Positions 7,624-14,548 of a stretch of DNA of 27,066 bases are shown here, piece after piece. The notes beneath the pieces were generated by a model that was not told where the DNA came from, made no database searches, and saw nothing but the letters and a program-made list of their open reading frames with translations. Source of the stretch: RGIG4074 sp964459165 (GTDB taxonomy: Bacteria; Bacillota; Clostridia; Christensenellales; Borkfalkiaceae). The position numbers were made by a program, and so were the translations under genes. The DNA is taken from NCBI GenBank assembly GCA_964459165.1, contig CAYWKM010000022.1, forward strand, positions 1 to 27,066, written 5' to 3'. Each line of letters opens with the position of its first letter. Within the stretch, counting starts at the first letter, position 1.

Positions 7624-8436
7624 ATGAAAAGTTGCCCTAAATGCGGAACCCGAGCGCCGGAATTCCGCAAATTTTGTCTCAGATGCGGATATGATTTTCA
7701 TTTTACGATAGAGTACGGCGTGTTGCGGTCCTACGAGGGACGCGACAAAGACGTGTCGATTCCGAAGGGCGTTACGCATATCGATTCGGCGTTTTACGGT
7801 TACAGAAGATTGAGGAGCGTGGAAATCCCCGACAGCGTATCGGATATCGGGGACGAGGCGTTCCTTTTTTGCAGTCGTTTAAAGAGCGTGACGATTCCGG
7901 ACAGCGTCGTTTGCATCGGCTATAAAGCGTTCGGCGGTTGCGGCGGGTTGGAAAGCGTGAAGATAGGCGCAAGCGTGACGCGCATCGAGGACGCGGCGTT
8001 CTGGCGGTGCGGAATCAAACGCATGGCGCTTCCGAACGGCGTTACCTATATCGGAAACAATGCGTTTTGGATGTGCGAAGAATTGGGAAGCGTCAAAATA
8101 GGGAGCCGCGTCGAATATATCGGAGACGAAGCGTTCCGACAATGCAATCCGAAGAGCTTGGAACTTCCCGACAGCGTCGCGTATATCGGCGACAGAGCGT
8201 TTGCGGATTGCTACGAGCTCGCGAGCGTAAGGATAGGAAACGCTTCGGCTCGCATCGGCTGCGAGGCGTTCAGAGGGTGCCGTCGGCTTACCGAATTAAC
8301 GATCGGCGACGGCGTCGTTTCGATCGAAAAGGGAGCCTTTTACGAATGTAAAAGCTTGGCGCGCGTGAGCGTTCCGCGCGATTGCAAAATAGAAGAATAC
8401 AGTTTTCCGTTCGGTTGCTTGGTTACCCGAAGATGA
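7624..8436 (+). CDS. Zinc-ribbon plus BspA-type leucine-rich repeat protein
   Basis: This 270-aa protein begins with a short zinc ribbon (CPKCG at 4-8 and CLRCGYDF at 18-25). About nine LRR_5/BspA-type repeats of ~23 residues follow, each of the form 'VxIPDSVxxIGDxAFxxCxxLxS', running to about residue 255. The strand motif tends to alternate between an IP/LP form and an IG form, giving a 46-residue super-repeat. There is no signal peptide, membrane segment or sorting signal, so it is probably cytoplasmic, unlike classic surface BspA proteins. AAGGAGG lies 7 nt before the ATG. It is monocistronic, between its own promoter and the shared terminator at 8493-8532. Repeats of this kind bind proteins; the partner is unknown. 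Confidence 0.85.
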   Translation: MKSCPKCGTRAPEFRKFCLRCGYDFHFTIEYGVLRSYEGRDKDVSIPKGVTHIDSAFYGYRRLRSVEIPDSVSDIGDEAFLFCSRLKSVTIPDSVVCIGYKAFGGCGGLESVKIGASVTRIEDAAFWRCGIKRMALPNGVTYIGNNAFWMCEELGSVKIGSRVEYIGDEAFRQCNPKSLELPDSVAYIGDRAFADCYELASVRIGNASARIGCEAFRGCRRLTELTIGDGVVSIEKGAFYECKSLARVSVPRDCKIEEYSFPFGCLVTRR

Positions 8437-8492
8437 TTCGGGAAGGAGAACTCCGGTTTCGCAGGGCGTTTTGCAGGAACGACGATACATAA

Positions 8493-8532
8493 AAAAAGGG
8501 CTTGCTTCGAAAGCTTGAAGCAAGCCCTTTTT
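8493..8532. terminator. Bidirectional terminator between the LRR gene and ilvD
   Basis: A perfect 16-bp inverted repeat, AAAAAGGGCTTGCTTC (8493-8508) and GAAGCAAGCCCTTTTT (8517-8532), has an 8-nt loop. Flanking A and T runs make it a terminator on both strands for the two convergent units. Confidence 0.92.
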
Positions 8533-8564
8533 GTCTTTTGTTTTGGGAAGGTTGCGGATCAAAA

Positions 8565-10229
8565 TTATTTTTTCCAAACCGCGCCTTCGGAAGCGGAGGT
8601 GACGAGGGAGCGGTATCTCTTCAAATACCCCGCGACGGGTTTTTCGAGGGGAACGAAGTTCTTTCTCCTCTCTTCGAGGACGTCTTCCGGTACTTCGAGC
8701 CGAATTTGGCAGGCGGGGATGTCGATGGAGATGATATCTCCCTCTTCGACGAGTCCGATGAGCCCGCCCGCCGCCGCTTCGGGGCACACGTGACCGATCG
8801 CCGCGCCTCTCGTCGCGCCGGAGAATCTACCGTCGGTGATGAGCGCAACGTCGCTCCCCAGCCCCGCGCCTACGATGGCGGAAGTGGGGGAAAGCATCTC
8901 CCGCATCCCGGGGCCGCCGACGGGACCTTCGTACCGAATGACGACGACGTCTCCCTTTTGAATTTTTCCGCCGAAGATCGCCTCGATGGCTTCCTCCTCG
9001 CTGTTGAAAACTCTCGCGGGACCCCGATGCCGATACATTTTGGGATCGACCGCGCTCTTCTTGACGACGGAGCCTTCGGGCGCGAGATTGCCCTTTAAAA
9101 CGGCGAGTCCGCCGTAGGGGGAGTAGGGGGAGGAGAAGGGGCGAATGACGTCGGAATTTACGACCTTCGCGTCCTTGATGTTCTCGTGCATCGTTTTGCC
9201 CGTGACCGTCAGGACGGAGGAATCGATATATCCCGCGTCCTCCATCTGTTTGAGAACCGCCGCGACGCCGCCCGCCTCGTTGAGCTCTTCGATGTAGACG
9301 TCTCCTGCGGGGGCGAGACGGCAGATGTTGGGCGTTTGCATGGAAATTTCGTTCATCGTGTCGATCGAGATTTGATCCTTGGAAAGCTCGAGCTCGTTCG
9401 CGATGGCGAGGAGGTGTAAAACGGTGTTGGAGGAGGCTCCGATCGCGCAGTCGACCTTCTCCGCGTTCTTTACGGCGGCGGGGGTCATGATATCGCGAGG
9501 ACGAATATTGTTTCTGACGAGGTTCATAATCGCTTCGCCCGTCCTTTCGGCAAGGGCGAGGCGAGCCGAATAGGGCATGGGGATCGTGCCGTTTCCGTTT
9601 AAGGCCATGCCGAGCGCCTCGGTGATGCAGTTCATGGAATTTGCCGTAAACATACCCGAACAGGACCCGCACGAGGGGCAGGCGTTGCACTCGAAGTCGT
9701 AAAGCTCTTCCTCTTCGATCTTGCCCGCGTTGTATGCGCCGACTTCTTCGAACATGGTGGAAAGGGAGGTCTTTTTCCCTCTCACGTGTCCCGCGAGCAT
9801 GGGACCGCCGCTGCAAAAGATAGAGGGAATATTCGTCCGCGCCGCAGCCATCAGCATACCGGGGACGATTTTGTCGCAGTTGGGAATAAATACGATTCCG
9901 TCAAAATGATGCGCTTTCGCTAAAATTTCCGCCGAATCCGCGATGATTTCGCGGGAGGGGAGGGAATATTTCATGCCCTCGTGCCCCATGGCGATGCCGT
10001 CGCATACGCCGATCGACGGAACGACGACGGGCTTTCCGCCCGCTGCGGTCACGCCGTCGGCGACTCTCTTTGCGATGCGGTCGAGCGCCATATGTCCGGG
10101 AATGATTTCGCTCTGCGCGCAGATGACGCCGACGAGGGGCTTCTTCATCTCGCTCTCGCTCCAGCCGAGCGCTCTTAACAGGGAACGTTGCGGCGCCATC
10201 GCCGCGCCGTCTGCAAATAGGTTTTTCAT
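8565..10229 (-). CDS. ilvD: Dihydroxy-acid dehydratase
   Basis: This iron-sulfur enzyme dehydrates 2,3-dihydroxy-isovalerate and 2,3-dihydroxy-3-methylvalerate to the 2-oxo acids, the common third step of valine and isoleucine synthesis. The 554-aa protein is full length. Cluster cysteines are visible in IPNCDKIVPGM (C118) and in the CPSCGSCSGMFTANSMNC stretch at 184-201. The N-terminal segment reads SEIIPGHM, without the extra cysteine of [2Fe-2S] plant-type enzymes. It therefore resembles the oxygen-sensitive [4Fe-4S] E. coli type, which suits an anaerobe (inference). CGGAGA precedes the ATG. It lies 20 nt after ilvN and is last in the T-box-controlled ilvB-ilvN-ilvD operon. Confidence 0.96.
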   Translation of the reverse strand: MKNLFADGAAMAPQRSLLRALGWSESEMKKPLVGVICAQSEIIPGHMALDRIAKRVADGVTAAGGKPVVVPSIGVCDGIAMGHEGMKYSLPSREIIADSAEILAKAHHFDGIVFIPNCDKIVPGMLMAAARTNIPSIFCSGGPMLAGHVRGKKTSLSTMFEEVGAYNAGKIEEEELYDFECNACPSCGSCSGMFTANSMNCITEALGMALNGNGTIPMPYSARLALAERTGEAIMNLVRNNIRPRDIMTPAAVKNAEKVDCAIGASSNTVLHLLAIANELELSKDQISIDTMNEISMQTPNICRLAPAGDVYIEELNEAGGVAAVLKQMEDAGYIDSSVLTVTGKTMHENIKDAKVVNSDVIRPFSSPYSPYGGLAVLKGNLAPEGSVVKKSAVDPKMYRHRGPARVFNSEEEAIEAIFGGKIQKGDVVVIRYEGPVGGPGMREMLSPTSAIVGAGLGSDVALITDGRFSGATRGAAIGHVCPEAAAGGLIGLVEEGDIISIDIPACQIRLEVPEDVLEERRKNFVPLEKPVAGYLKRYRSLVTSASEGAVWKK

Positions 10230-10249
10230 AGAAAAAATCTCCGTAATGT

Positions 10250-10768
10250 TTAAATAACGTCGTTGTAGTTTTCGATATCTTTAATGCTGTTTTTCCCTCG
10301 GGAGATGGCGGTCACGCCCGTCCTCGCCATTTCGAGAATGCCGTAATCCTTCACCATATTAATGAAGCCGTCGATCTTTCCGCTCTCGCCGGTAAGCTCG
10401 ATCACCATGGACGTGGGGTAAAGGTCGTCTATTTTCGCGCGGAAGACCGTACAGATTTCAAAGATGGAGCTTCTTTTTTCGGCGGGGGCGTTCAGCTTTA
10501 CCAAAAGCAGTTCGCGGAAGATCGCCTGCTCCTCGTTGACGTGCATGATTTTTTTCACGTCGATCAGCTTGTCCAGCTGCTTCGTCATTTGACCGAGAAT
10601 ATATTCGTCTCCGTTTAAGACGATGGTCATGCGCGAAACGGCGGGGTCTTCCGTCGCGCAGACGGAAAGGGAATCGATATTGTACCCACGGCGGGCGAAG
10701 AGACCGGAAATTCTCGTGAGCACGCCCGATTTATTGGACACCAATGCGCTTATCGTATATTGATTCAT
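10250..10768 (-). CDS. ilvN: Acetolactate synthase small (regulatory) subunit
   Basis: This 172-aa regulatory partner of IlvB gives activity and valine feedback inhibition. The N-terminal ACT domain (about 2-76) starts YTISALVSNKSGVLTRISGLF and continues RRGYNIDSLSV and SRMTIVL, the usual IlvN/IlvH signature. The C-terminal domain (about 80-160) contains ELLLVKLNAP and YGILEMARTGVTAISRG. The ATG at 10768 has GGAGG 8 nt upstream; a TTG codon just before it is a less likely start. It begins 13 nt past ilvB, so translation is likely coupled. The order ilvB-ilvN-ilvD is common in Firmicutes, though ilvC is absent here. Confidence 0.95.
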   Translation of the reverse strand: MNQYTISALVSNKSGVLTRISGLFARRGYNIDSLSVCATEDPAVSRMTIVLNGDEYILGQMTKQLDKLIDVKKIMHVNEEQAIFRELLLVKLNAPAEKRSSIFEICTVFRAKIDDLYPTSMVIELTGESGKIDGFINMVKDYGILEMARTGVTAISRGKNSIKDIENYNDVI

Positions 10769-10781
10769 CAATAATTCCTCC

Positions 10782-12428
10782 TTACATTCTGGTTACGATG
10801 TTTTCGTAAGACTGCCCCGGCTTGATCATGGGCAATACGTTGTCGTCAATGTTGATTTTGCAATCGACGAGCACGGGGGAAGGGGTGTTGAAAGCTTTCG
10901 TGAGAACGGGAAGGATATCTTCCTCCTTTTCGATGCGCAGCCCCGTCGCGCCGAAGCTCTCGGCGAGTTTTACATAGTCCGTCTTCTTTCTCACCGTCGT
11001 TTGAAAGAAGCGGGAGGCGTAGAAGATTTTTTGCCACTGTCTCACCATGCCGAGCGTTCCGTTGTTCATTAAAAGGATCGTGATGGGAAGATTTTCGGTG
11101 ACGGCGGTGGAAAGCTCGTTTAAGTTCATGTTGAAGGAACCGTCGCCCGTGACCATGAGGACGTGCTTTTTCGTTCCGAACGCCGCGCCGATCGCCGCGC
11201 CGAAGCCGTACCCCATCGTGCCGAGTCCGCCGCTGGTACAGAGCGTTCTGGGCCTTTCAAAATCGTAATATTGCGCCGTCCACATCTGGTGCTGACCGAC
11301 GTCGGTGGCGACGACCGTCCCTTCGGGCGCGAGGTCGTGCGCCGCTTTTAAAATTTTTTCGGCGAAAGCGTTGGAGCCGCCGCCCTTTTCGGCCGCCTTG
11401 CAAATCTCCATTCTCCTGATCCATTCGGAGCGATCCCGTTTGGCGATAAGGGGATTGACGGTTTTTAGAATTTCGTTCACATCCGCCATGACGGAGCAGG
11501 TCGAGCGGATGTTTTTGTCGATTTCCGCGATGTCGATGTCGAAATGGACGACTTTTCTGTTTTCGGCGAATTTATCGCGGCTGAGCGTGACGCGGTCGGA
11601 AAACCTCGTGCCGACGGCGATGACGACGTCGCTCTCCAAGCACAGTTTCGCCGCCGTCCGGCTTCCGTGCATACCGATCATGCCGCAGTACAGCTCGTCG
11701 CTCGCGGGATACGCTCCGAGCCCCATGAGCGTAGAGACGACGGGCGCGTTGAGCGATTTTGCAAACGCCGTCAGCTTTTCGGTCGCGCCCGAAGAGATCA
11801 CTCCTCCGCCCGCGATGATGAAAGGTCTCTTCGCGTCGTTGATCAGCTCCGCCGCTTGGACGACGGCTTCCTTTTTGACCGCCTTGGGAACGTAGGGGAC
11901 GGGAACGGCGGGTTCGTATTCGGTTTCCGCAGTCTGAACGTTCTTTAAGATATCGACGAGGACGGGGCCTTTTCTTCCGGAATCGGCGATTTTAAAAGCC
12001 TGCCGAATCGCGGGGGCGAGCTCTTCCACATCCTTTACGATAAAGTTATGTTTGGTGATGGGCATCGTGATTCCGCAGATGTCAACCTCCTGAAAAGAGT
12101 CTCTGCCGAGCATGGAAATGTCGACGTTTCCCGTTATGGCGACTAAGGGAACGGAGTCCATGTAAGCGGTGGCGATGCCGGTCACCAAATTCGTCGCGCC
12201 CGGACCCGACGTGGCGAAGCACACGCCCACTTTGCCGGTACTCCTCGCGTAGCCGTCGGCGGCGTGCGCCGCTCCCTGCTCGTGCGCGGTGATGACGTGA
12301 TTGATTTTACCGTTTCGGTAGAGCGCGTCGTAAATATCGAGCACGTAGCCGCCCGGATAACCGAAGATGACGTCAACGCCCTGTTCCTCCAGGCAATGGA
12401 TGAGAATGTCTGCTCCTGATAATTTCAT
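10782..12428 (-). CDS. ilvB: Acetolactate synthase large (catalytic) subunit
   Basis: This ThDP-, Mg- and FAD-dependent enzyme makes 2-acetolactate or 2-aceto-2-hydroxybutyrate, the first shared step of branched-chain amino acid synthesis. The 548-aa protein shows the catalytic glutamate E50 in ITAHEQGAAHAADGYAR. It has FATSGPGATNLVTGIA at 71-86, RFSDRVT at 275-281 in the FAD domain, and the ThDP/Mg motif from GDGS (428-431) to NN (455-456). QWQ at 464-466, in GTLGMVRQWQ, is typical of anabolic acetohydroxyacid synthases. AAGGAG precedes the ATG. It is first in the ilvB-ilvN-ilvD operon, about 110 nt after the T-box terminator. Confidence 0.97.
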   Translation of the reverse strand: MKLSGADILIHCLEEQGVDVIFGYPGGYVLDIYDALYRNGKINHVITAHEQGAAHAADGYARSTGKVGVCFATSGPGATNLVTGIATAYMDSVPLVAITGNVDISMLGRDSFQEVDICGITMPITKHNFIVKDVEELAPAIRQAFKIADSGRKGPVLVDILKNVQTAETEYEPAVPVPYVPKAVKKEAVVQAAELINDAKRPFIIAGGGVISSGATEKLTAFAKSLNAPVVSTLMGLGAYPASDELYCGMIGMHGSRTAAKLCLESDVVIAVGTRFSDRVTLSRDKFAENRKVVHFDIDIAEIDKNIRSTCSVMADVNEILKTVNPLIAKRDRSEWIRRMEICKAAEKGGGSNAFAEKILKAAHDLAPEGTVVATDVGQHQMWTAQYYDFERPRTLCTSGGLGTMGYGFGAAIGAAFGTKKHVLMVTGDGSFNMNLNELSTAVTENLPITILLMNNGTLGMVRQWQKIFYASRFFQTTVRKKTDYVKLAESFGATGLRIEKEEDILPVLTKAFNTPSPVLVDCKINIDDNVLPMIKPGQSYENIVTRM

Positions 12429-12534
12429 AGTAAAACTCCTTATGATTTTTTCACAGTATGCGGTTAAAAATTCGCGCGGGGAGCCGCGCCGTCCGCCCTT
12501 GCTTTCGGGCGAGAGCCTCTCGGAGAAACCGCGT

Positions 12535-12578
12535 CAAACAAAAAGCCCCGAATCGGCTCCTTTTCAGTCGATTCAGGG
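12535..12578 (-). terminator. T-box attenuator terminator
   Basis: On the minus strand CCCTGAATCG and CGATTCGGGG pair around a 13-nt loop, with CTTTTTGTTTG next. It is the default-off arm of the ilvB T-box switch and is mutually exclusive with the antiterminator that uses the T-box sequence at 12591-12604. Confidence 0.88.
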
Positions 12579-12829
12579 CGAAAATAATTTCCGTGTTACC
12601 ACCTGATTTCGGAAGAATTTCTTCCGCGCTCTGCGGTACGGGCGTAAAAGCCGATACCTTGTCCCCTGTAACGGTGGGCTTCCGATGAATACTACTGAAA
12701 GCCTTTTCTGCTTTGTTCGGTTCATTGCTCGGGGGCTACTTCCATAAATTCCCGCAAAGGCTCGCACCTGCCGCCTTCTCTCTGAAACGTCGAAAGGTTA
12801 TGTACTTCTCCCCGTCGTTGCATTTATTA
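12535..12829 (-). ncRNA. T-box leader riboswitch of the ilvBND operon
   Basis: The minus-strand leader has the ordered T-box parts. Stem I contains AGAAGTA and the TTTCAGAGAG AG-bulge. A distal hairpin is built on AAGGC/GCCTT. Stem III contains ATCGGAAGCCCACCGTTA. The T-box sequence AGGTGGTAACACGG is at 12591-12604. The terminator CCCTGAATCG/CGATTCGGGG (12569-12578 and 12546-12555) is followed by a U run. Uncharged cognate tRNA would bind the specifier and the T-box bulge and favour antitermination. Folding CATAA against TTATG and GGGG against CCCC leaves GGAAGTAG opposite AGAAGTA. The best specifier reading is then GUA (valine) at 12737-12739, followed by a purine. That codon call is tentative. 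Confidence 0.9.
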
Positions 12830-12834
12830 TTCCT

Positions 12835-12863
12835 ATCTTAACATATAAAAAGGCGGTTGTCAA
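12835..12863 (-). promoter_or_regulatory. Predicted promoter of the ilvBND T-box transcript
   Basis: On the minus strand a perfect TTGACA (12858-12863), 17 nt, then TAAGAT (12835-12840) with an extended TGT. The predicted start near 12828 opens the T-box leader. Confidence 0.75.
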
Positions 12864-12883
12864 CACAAAAAACGGCTTTTCGG

Positions 12884-13051
12884 TTATTTTTTTGTTTTTT
12901 CTTCCGTCCGGAAATCGGAATCGTTCCCGATCGTTTCCCCTTTTAAGGGGGTCGTCGGCGGTTCGCCGTCCTTTTTTGTCTGAAAGTCTTCGTTTACCGA
13001 AAAAGAGTTTTCCCAAAAATCGTCCGGAATACAGGGATTGGTTGGATTCAT
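12884..13051 (-). CDS. Small hydrophilic protein divergent from the XRE regulator
   Basis: This 55-aa protein of unknown family begins MNPTNPCIPDDFWENSFSV. The rest is polar and rich in Asp, Glu, Lys and Thr, with no signal peptide or membrane segment. It looks real for two reasons: AAGGAG lies 8 nt before the ATG at 13051, and a good promoter (TTGACA-N18-TATTAT) lies immediately upstream. That promoter carries an operator palindrome inside its spacer and is shared with the divergent XRE gene. The frame is open further up, but that would cross the promoter. No terminator is visible between it and the ilv promoter 20 nt downstream. By arrangement it could be the target or partner of the XRE repressor. 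Nothing in the sequence shows its function. Confidence 0.55.
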   Translation of the reverse strand: MNPTNPCIPDDFWENSFSVNEDFQTKKDGEPPTTPLKGETIGNDSDFRTEEKTKK

Positions 13052-13075
13052 GCCCGACGCTCCTTTTTTTGTAAA

Positions 13076-13105
13076 ATAATACACTAACTTATGGTTAGCT
13101 GTCAA
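13076..13105 (-). promoter_or_regulatory. Predicted promoter of the 55-aa protein gene
   Basis: On the minus strand TTGACA (13100-13105), 18 nt, then TATTAT (13076-13081). Operator palindrome O1 (13084-13098) fills the spacer, so a bound repressor would block RNA polymerase. Confidence 0.65.
13084..13098. promoter_or_regulatory. Operator palindrome O1, CTAAC-N5-GTTAG
   Basis: This is a perfect 5+5 inverted repeat with a 5-nt centre, inside the promoter spacer of the 55-aa gene. A second copy (O2) lies 29 bp away, centre to centre. The adjacent XRE protein is the natural candidate to bind both. Confidence 0.6.
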
Positions 13106-13112
13106 CAAAAAA

Positions 13113-13127
13113 CTAACCGACAGTTAT
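13113..13127. promoter_or_regulatory. Operator palindrome O2, CTAAC-N5-GTTAT
   Basis: This repeats O1 with one changed base and the same 5-nt spacing. It overlaps the spacer and first bases of a likely XRE promoter (weak TCAACA at 13102-13107, 17 nt, TATAAA at 13125-13130), which would give autoregulation. Confidence 0.55.
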
Positions 13128-13160
13128 AAAATTTTTTCAAAAAAGGAGAAAGCTGTCGCT

Positions 13161-13367
13161 ATGGACGTCATCAAGGAAAGGTTGCGGGAAGAGCTGAAAA
13201 ACAGCCGTTTAACGACGGCGGAGATTGCGAAACGAATCGGCGTTTCGCCCGAAATGATCACGCAGTATATGACGACGAAGAAGCTTCCCAAGCTCGATAC
13301 GTTTGCGCGGCTGTGCAAGGAGCTGGATCTCTCCGCCGATTACATTCTCGGATTGAAGGATTCCTGA
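13161..13367 (+). CDS. XRE/Cro-CI family transcriptional regulator
   Basis: This 68-aa protein is a single HTH_3 domain. Helices 2 and 3 lie in LTTAEIAKRIGVSPEMITQY (residues 17-36). A conserved tail, PKLDTFARLCKELDLSADYILGL, is typical of Cro/CI and phage-like repressors. There is no oligomerisation or effector domain, so it likely acts as a small dimeric repressor. AGGAGA lies about 12 nt before the ATG. It is divergent from a 55-aa gene, with two similar palindromes between them, which points to repression of that gene and of itself. A hairpin at 13373-13404 (CGTAAA/TTTACG with inner GCGG/CCGC) follows the stop but lacks a U tract. Confidence 0.85.
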   Translation: MDVIKERLREELKNSRLTTAEIAKRIGVSPEMITQYMTTKKLPKLDTFARLCKELDLSADYILGLKDS

Positions 13368-13560
13368 TCCGTCGTAAATCGAGAGCGGTTTTCCCGCCTT
13401 TACGAATTTCAACGCGCTTTGCCGAGGATTTAAAAAGAGGGGGGGGTAGGCTGCCGTCGGGGGAATGCGATACGCCGTCCTTTTACGGTCGGCGGGGCGA
13501 AGAAACGCGCCCTCGCGGCGGGAAAGAGAAAAGGAAGCGGGCAAGGGGGGTGAAAATCGA

Positions 13561-13589
13561 TTGACTTCCGCCCTTCGCCGTGTTAAAGT
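13561..13589 (+). promoter_or_regulatory. Predicted promoter of the pnuC-like gene
   Basis: TTGACT (13561-13566), 17 nt, then TAAAGT (13584-13589) with an extended TGT. The predicted start near 13596 gives a structured leader of about 116 nt. Between the XRE stop (13367) and this promoter I see only the XRE-distal hairpin and G-rich sequence. Confidence 0.6.
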
Positions 13590-13648
13590 AATGAAATATT
13601 CGGGATGCGTTTTAGGGCGAAGCCGTCGGGTTTCGTTCGGTTTTTGAG

Positions 13649-13699
13649 ACGCCTTGATTCTTTCGCCGAAGCTCGGCGGAAGGGTTCGGGGCGTTTTTT
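13649..13699 (+). terminator. Attenuator-like hairpin in the pnuC leader
   Basis: An outer ACGCC (13649-13653) pairs with GGCGT (13690-13694). It encloses an inner TTCGCCGA/TCGGCGGAA hairpin and is followed by six T (13694-13699), just before the ribosome site. This could be a premature terminator under riboswitch or protein control. No TPP or other riboswitch core that I know was found upstream of it. Confidence 0.4.
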
Positions 13700-13712
13700 G
13701 CGGGAGAAGTCT

Positions 13713-14417
13713 ATGAAAAAATTCTTCGGGTATTTCACCCTCTTTGAAAAAATTTTATGGTTGTGTTCCGTCGCCGTCGTCATAGCGGTGTTCGTCGCCT
13801 TTCGCAATACGGAATATCATTATCTGATCGGTTCGATCGTCGGCGTCACCGCGCTCGTTTTCAACGCGAAGGGAAATCCGGCGGGTCCCTTGCTCATCGT
13901 CGTTTTCAGCGTGTTTTACGGCGTTATTTCCCTGTCCTTCCGTTATTACGGCGAAATGATCACCTATCTCTGTATGTCCGCGCCCATCTCCGTCCTCTCC
14001 TTTATTTCATGGTTGAAAAACCCCTATAAAGGGAAGCGCTCCGAGGTCTCCGTAGGCAGAATCGGAAGAAAGGACCTTTTCGTCGTCGCCCTCCTGGGCA
14101 TAGCGGTTACCGTCGGGTTTTATTTTCTGCTCGGGGCGTTTCATACCAATCACCTCGTCGTGAGCACGCTGTCCGTTCTGACGAGCTTCGTCGCTTCCGC
14201 GCTCATGGTCAGGCGCAGCCGTTTCTTTGCCGCAGCGTATGCGGTAAACGACGTCGTTCTGATTCTCCTTTGGTCGCTCGCGTCTGCGGAGAATACTCGT
14301 TATCTCTCCATGGTCGTCTGCTTTGTCGCCTTCCTCGTCAGCGACGCGTACACCTTTATCAGTTGGACGAAGAGGCAGAGGAGGCAATTTCGGGCGGAAG
14401 GCGGGATAACGGGATAG
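13713..14417 (+). CDS. pnuC: PnuC-type vitamin-precursor transporter
   Basis: This 234-aa membrane protein has about seven hydrophobic segments (near 12-30, 36-52, 58-75, 83-100, 121-140, 148-165, 172-215). PnuC proteins carry nicotinamide riboside, or in related subfamilies thiamine or riboflavin, across the inner membrane by facilitated diffusion. Family-like stretches are GNPAGPLLIVVFSVFYG (54-70), SAPISVLSFISWLKNPY (89-105), YAVNDVVLILLW (176-187) and VSDAYTFISW (209-218). The ATG at 13713 was chosen for its GGGAG site and because residues upstream are charged and unlike the family. It stands alone, so the substrate cannot be inferred from a salvage enzyme. Nicotinamide riboside is the default guess. 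Confidence 0.8.
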   Translation: MKKFFGYFTLFEKILWLCSVAVVIAVFVAFRNTEYHYLIGSIVGVTALVFNAKGNPAGPLLIVVFSVFYGVISLSFRYYGEMITYLCMSAPISVLSFISWLKNPYKGKRSEVSVGRIGRKDLFVVALLGIAVTVGFYFLLGAFHTNHLVVSTLSVLTSFVASALMVRRSRFFAAAYAVNDVVLILLWSLASAENTRYLSMVVCFVAFLVSDAYTFISWTKRQRRQFRAEGGITG

Positions 14418-14485
14418 CGGGATAAAAGGAGAGGGCTTTCAAAGCTTTTCCGCAAAGTTTTCCTTAAAAATTTCTCTTTTCGGTA

Positions 14486-14514
14486 TTGAAATTTTCACGG
14501 AAGGGTTATATAAT
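14486..14514 (+). promoter_or_regulatory. Predicted promoter of the glycine-rich membrane protein gene
   Basis: TTGAAA (14486-14491), 17 nt, then a perfect TATAAT (14509-14514). A short leader with AAGGAGG leads to the ATG at 14549. Confidence 0.75.
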
Positions 14515-14548
14515 AAGTGCAAGACTGAAAAAAAAGGAGGAAACGATT

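Noticed and set aside
8827..9816. 329-codon minus-strand frame inside ilvD
   Set aside because: It overlaps ilvD in another frame and is dominated by Arg and Gly. ilvD has intact motifs along the whole region.
13596..13712. TPP riboswitch upstream of the pnuC-like gene
   Set aside because: The conserved CUGAGA and ACCUGA core segments are absent, so only a generic attenuator is proposed.
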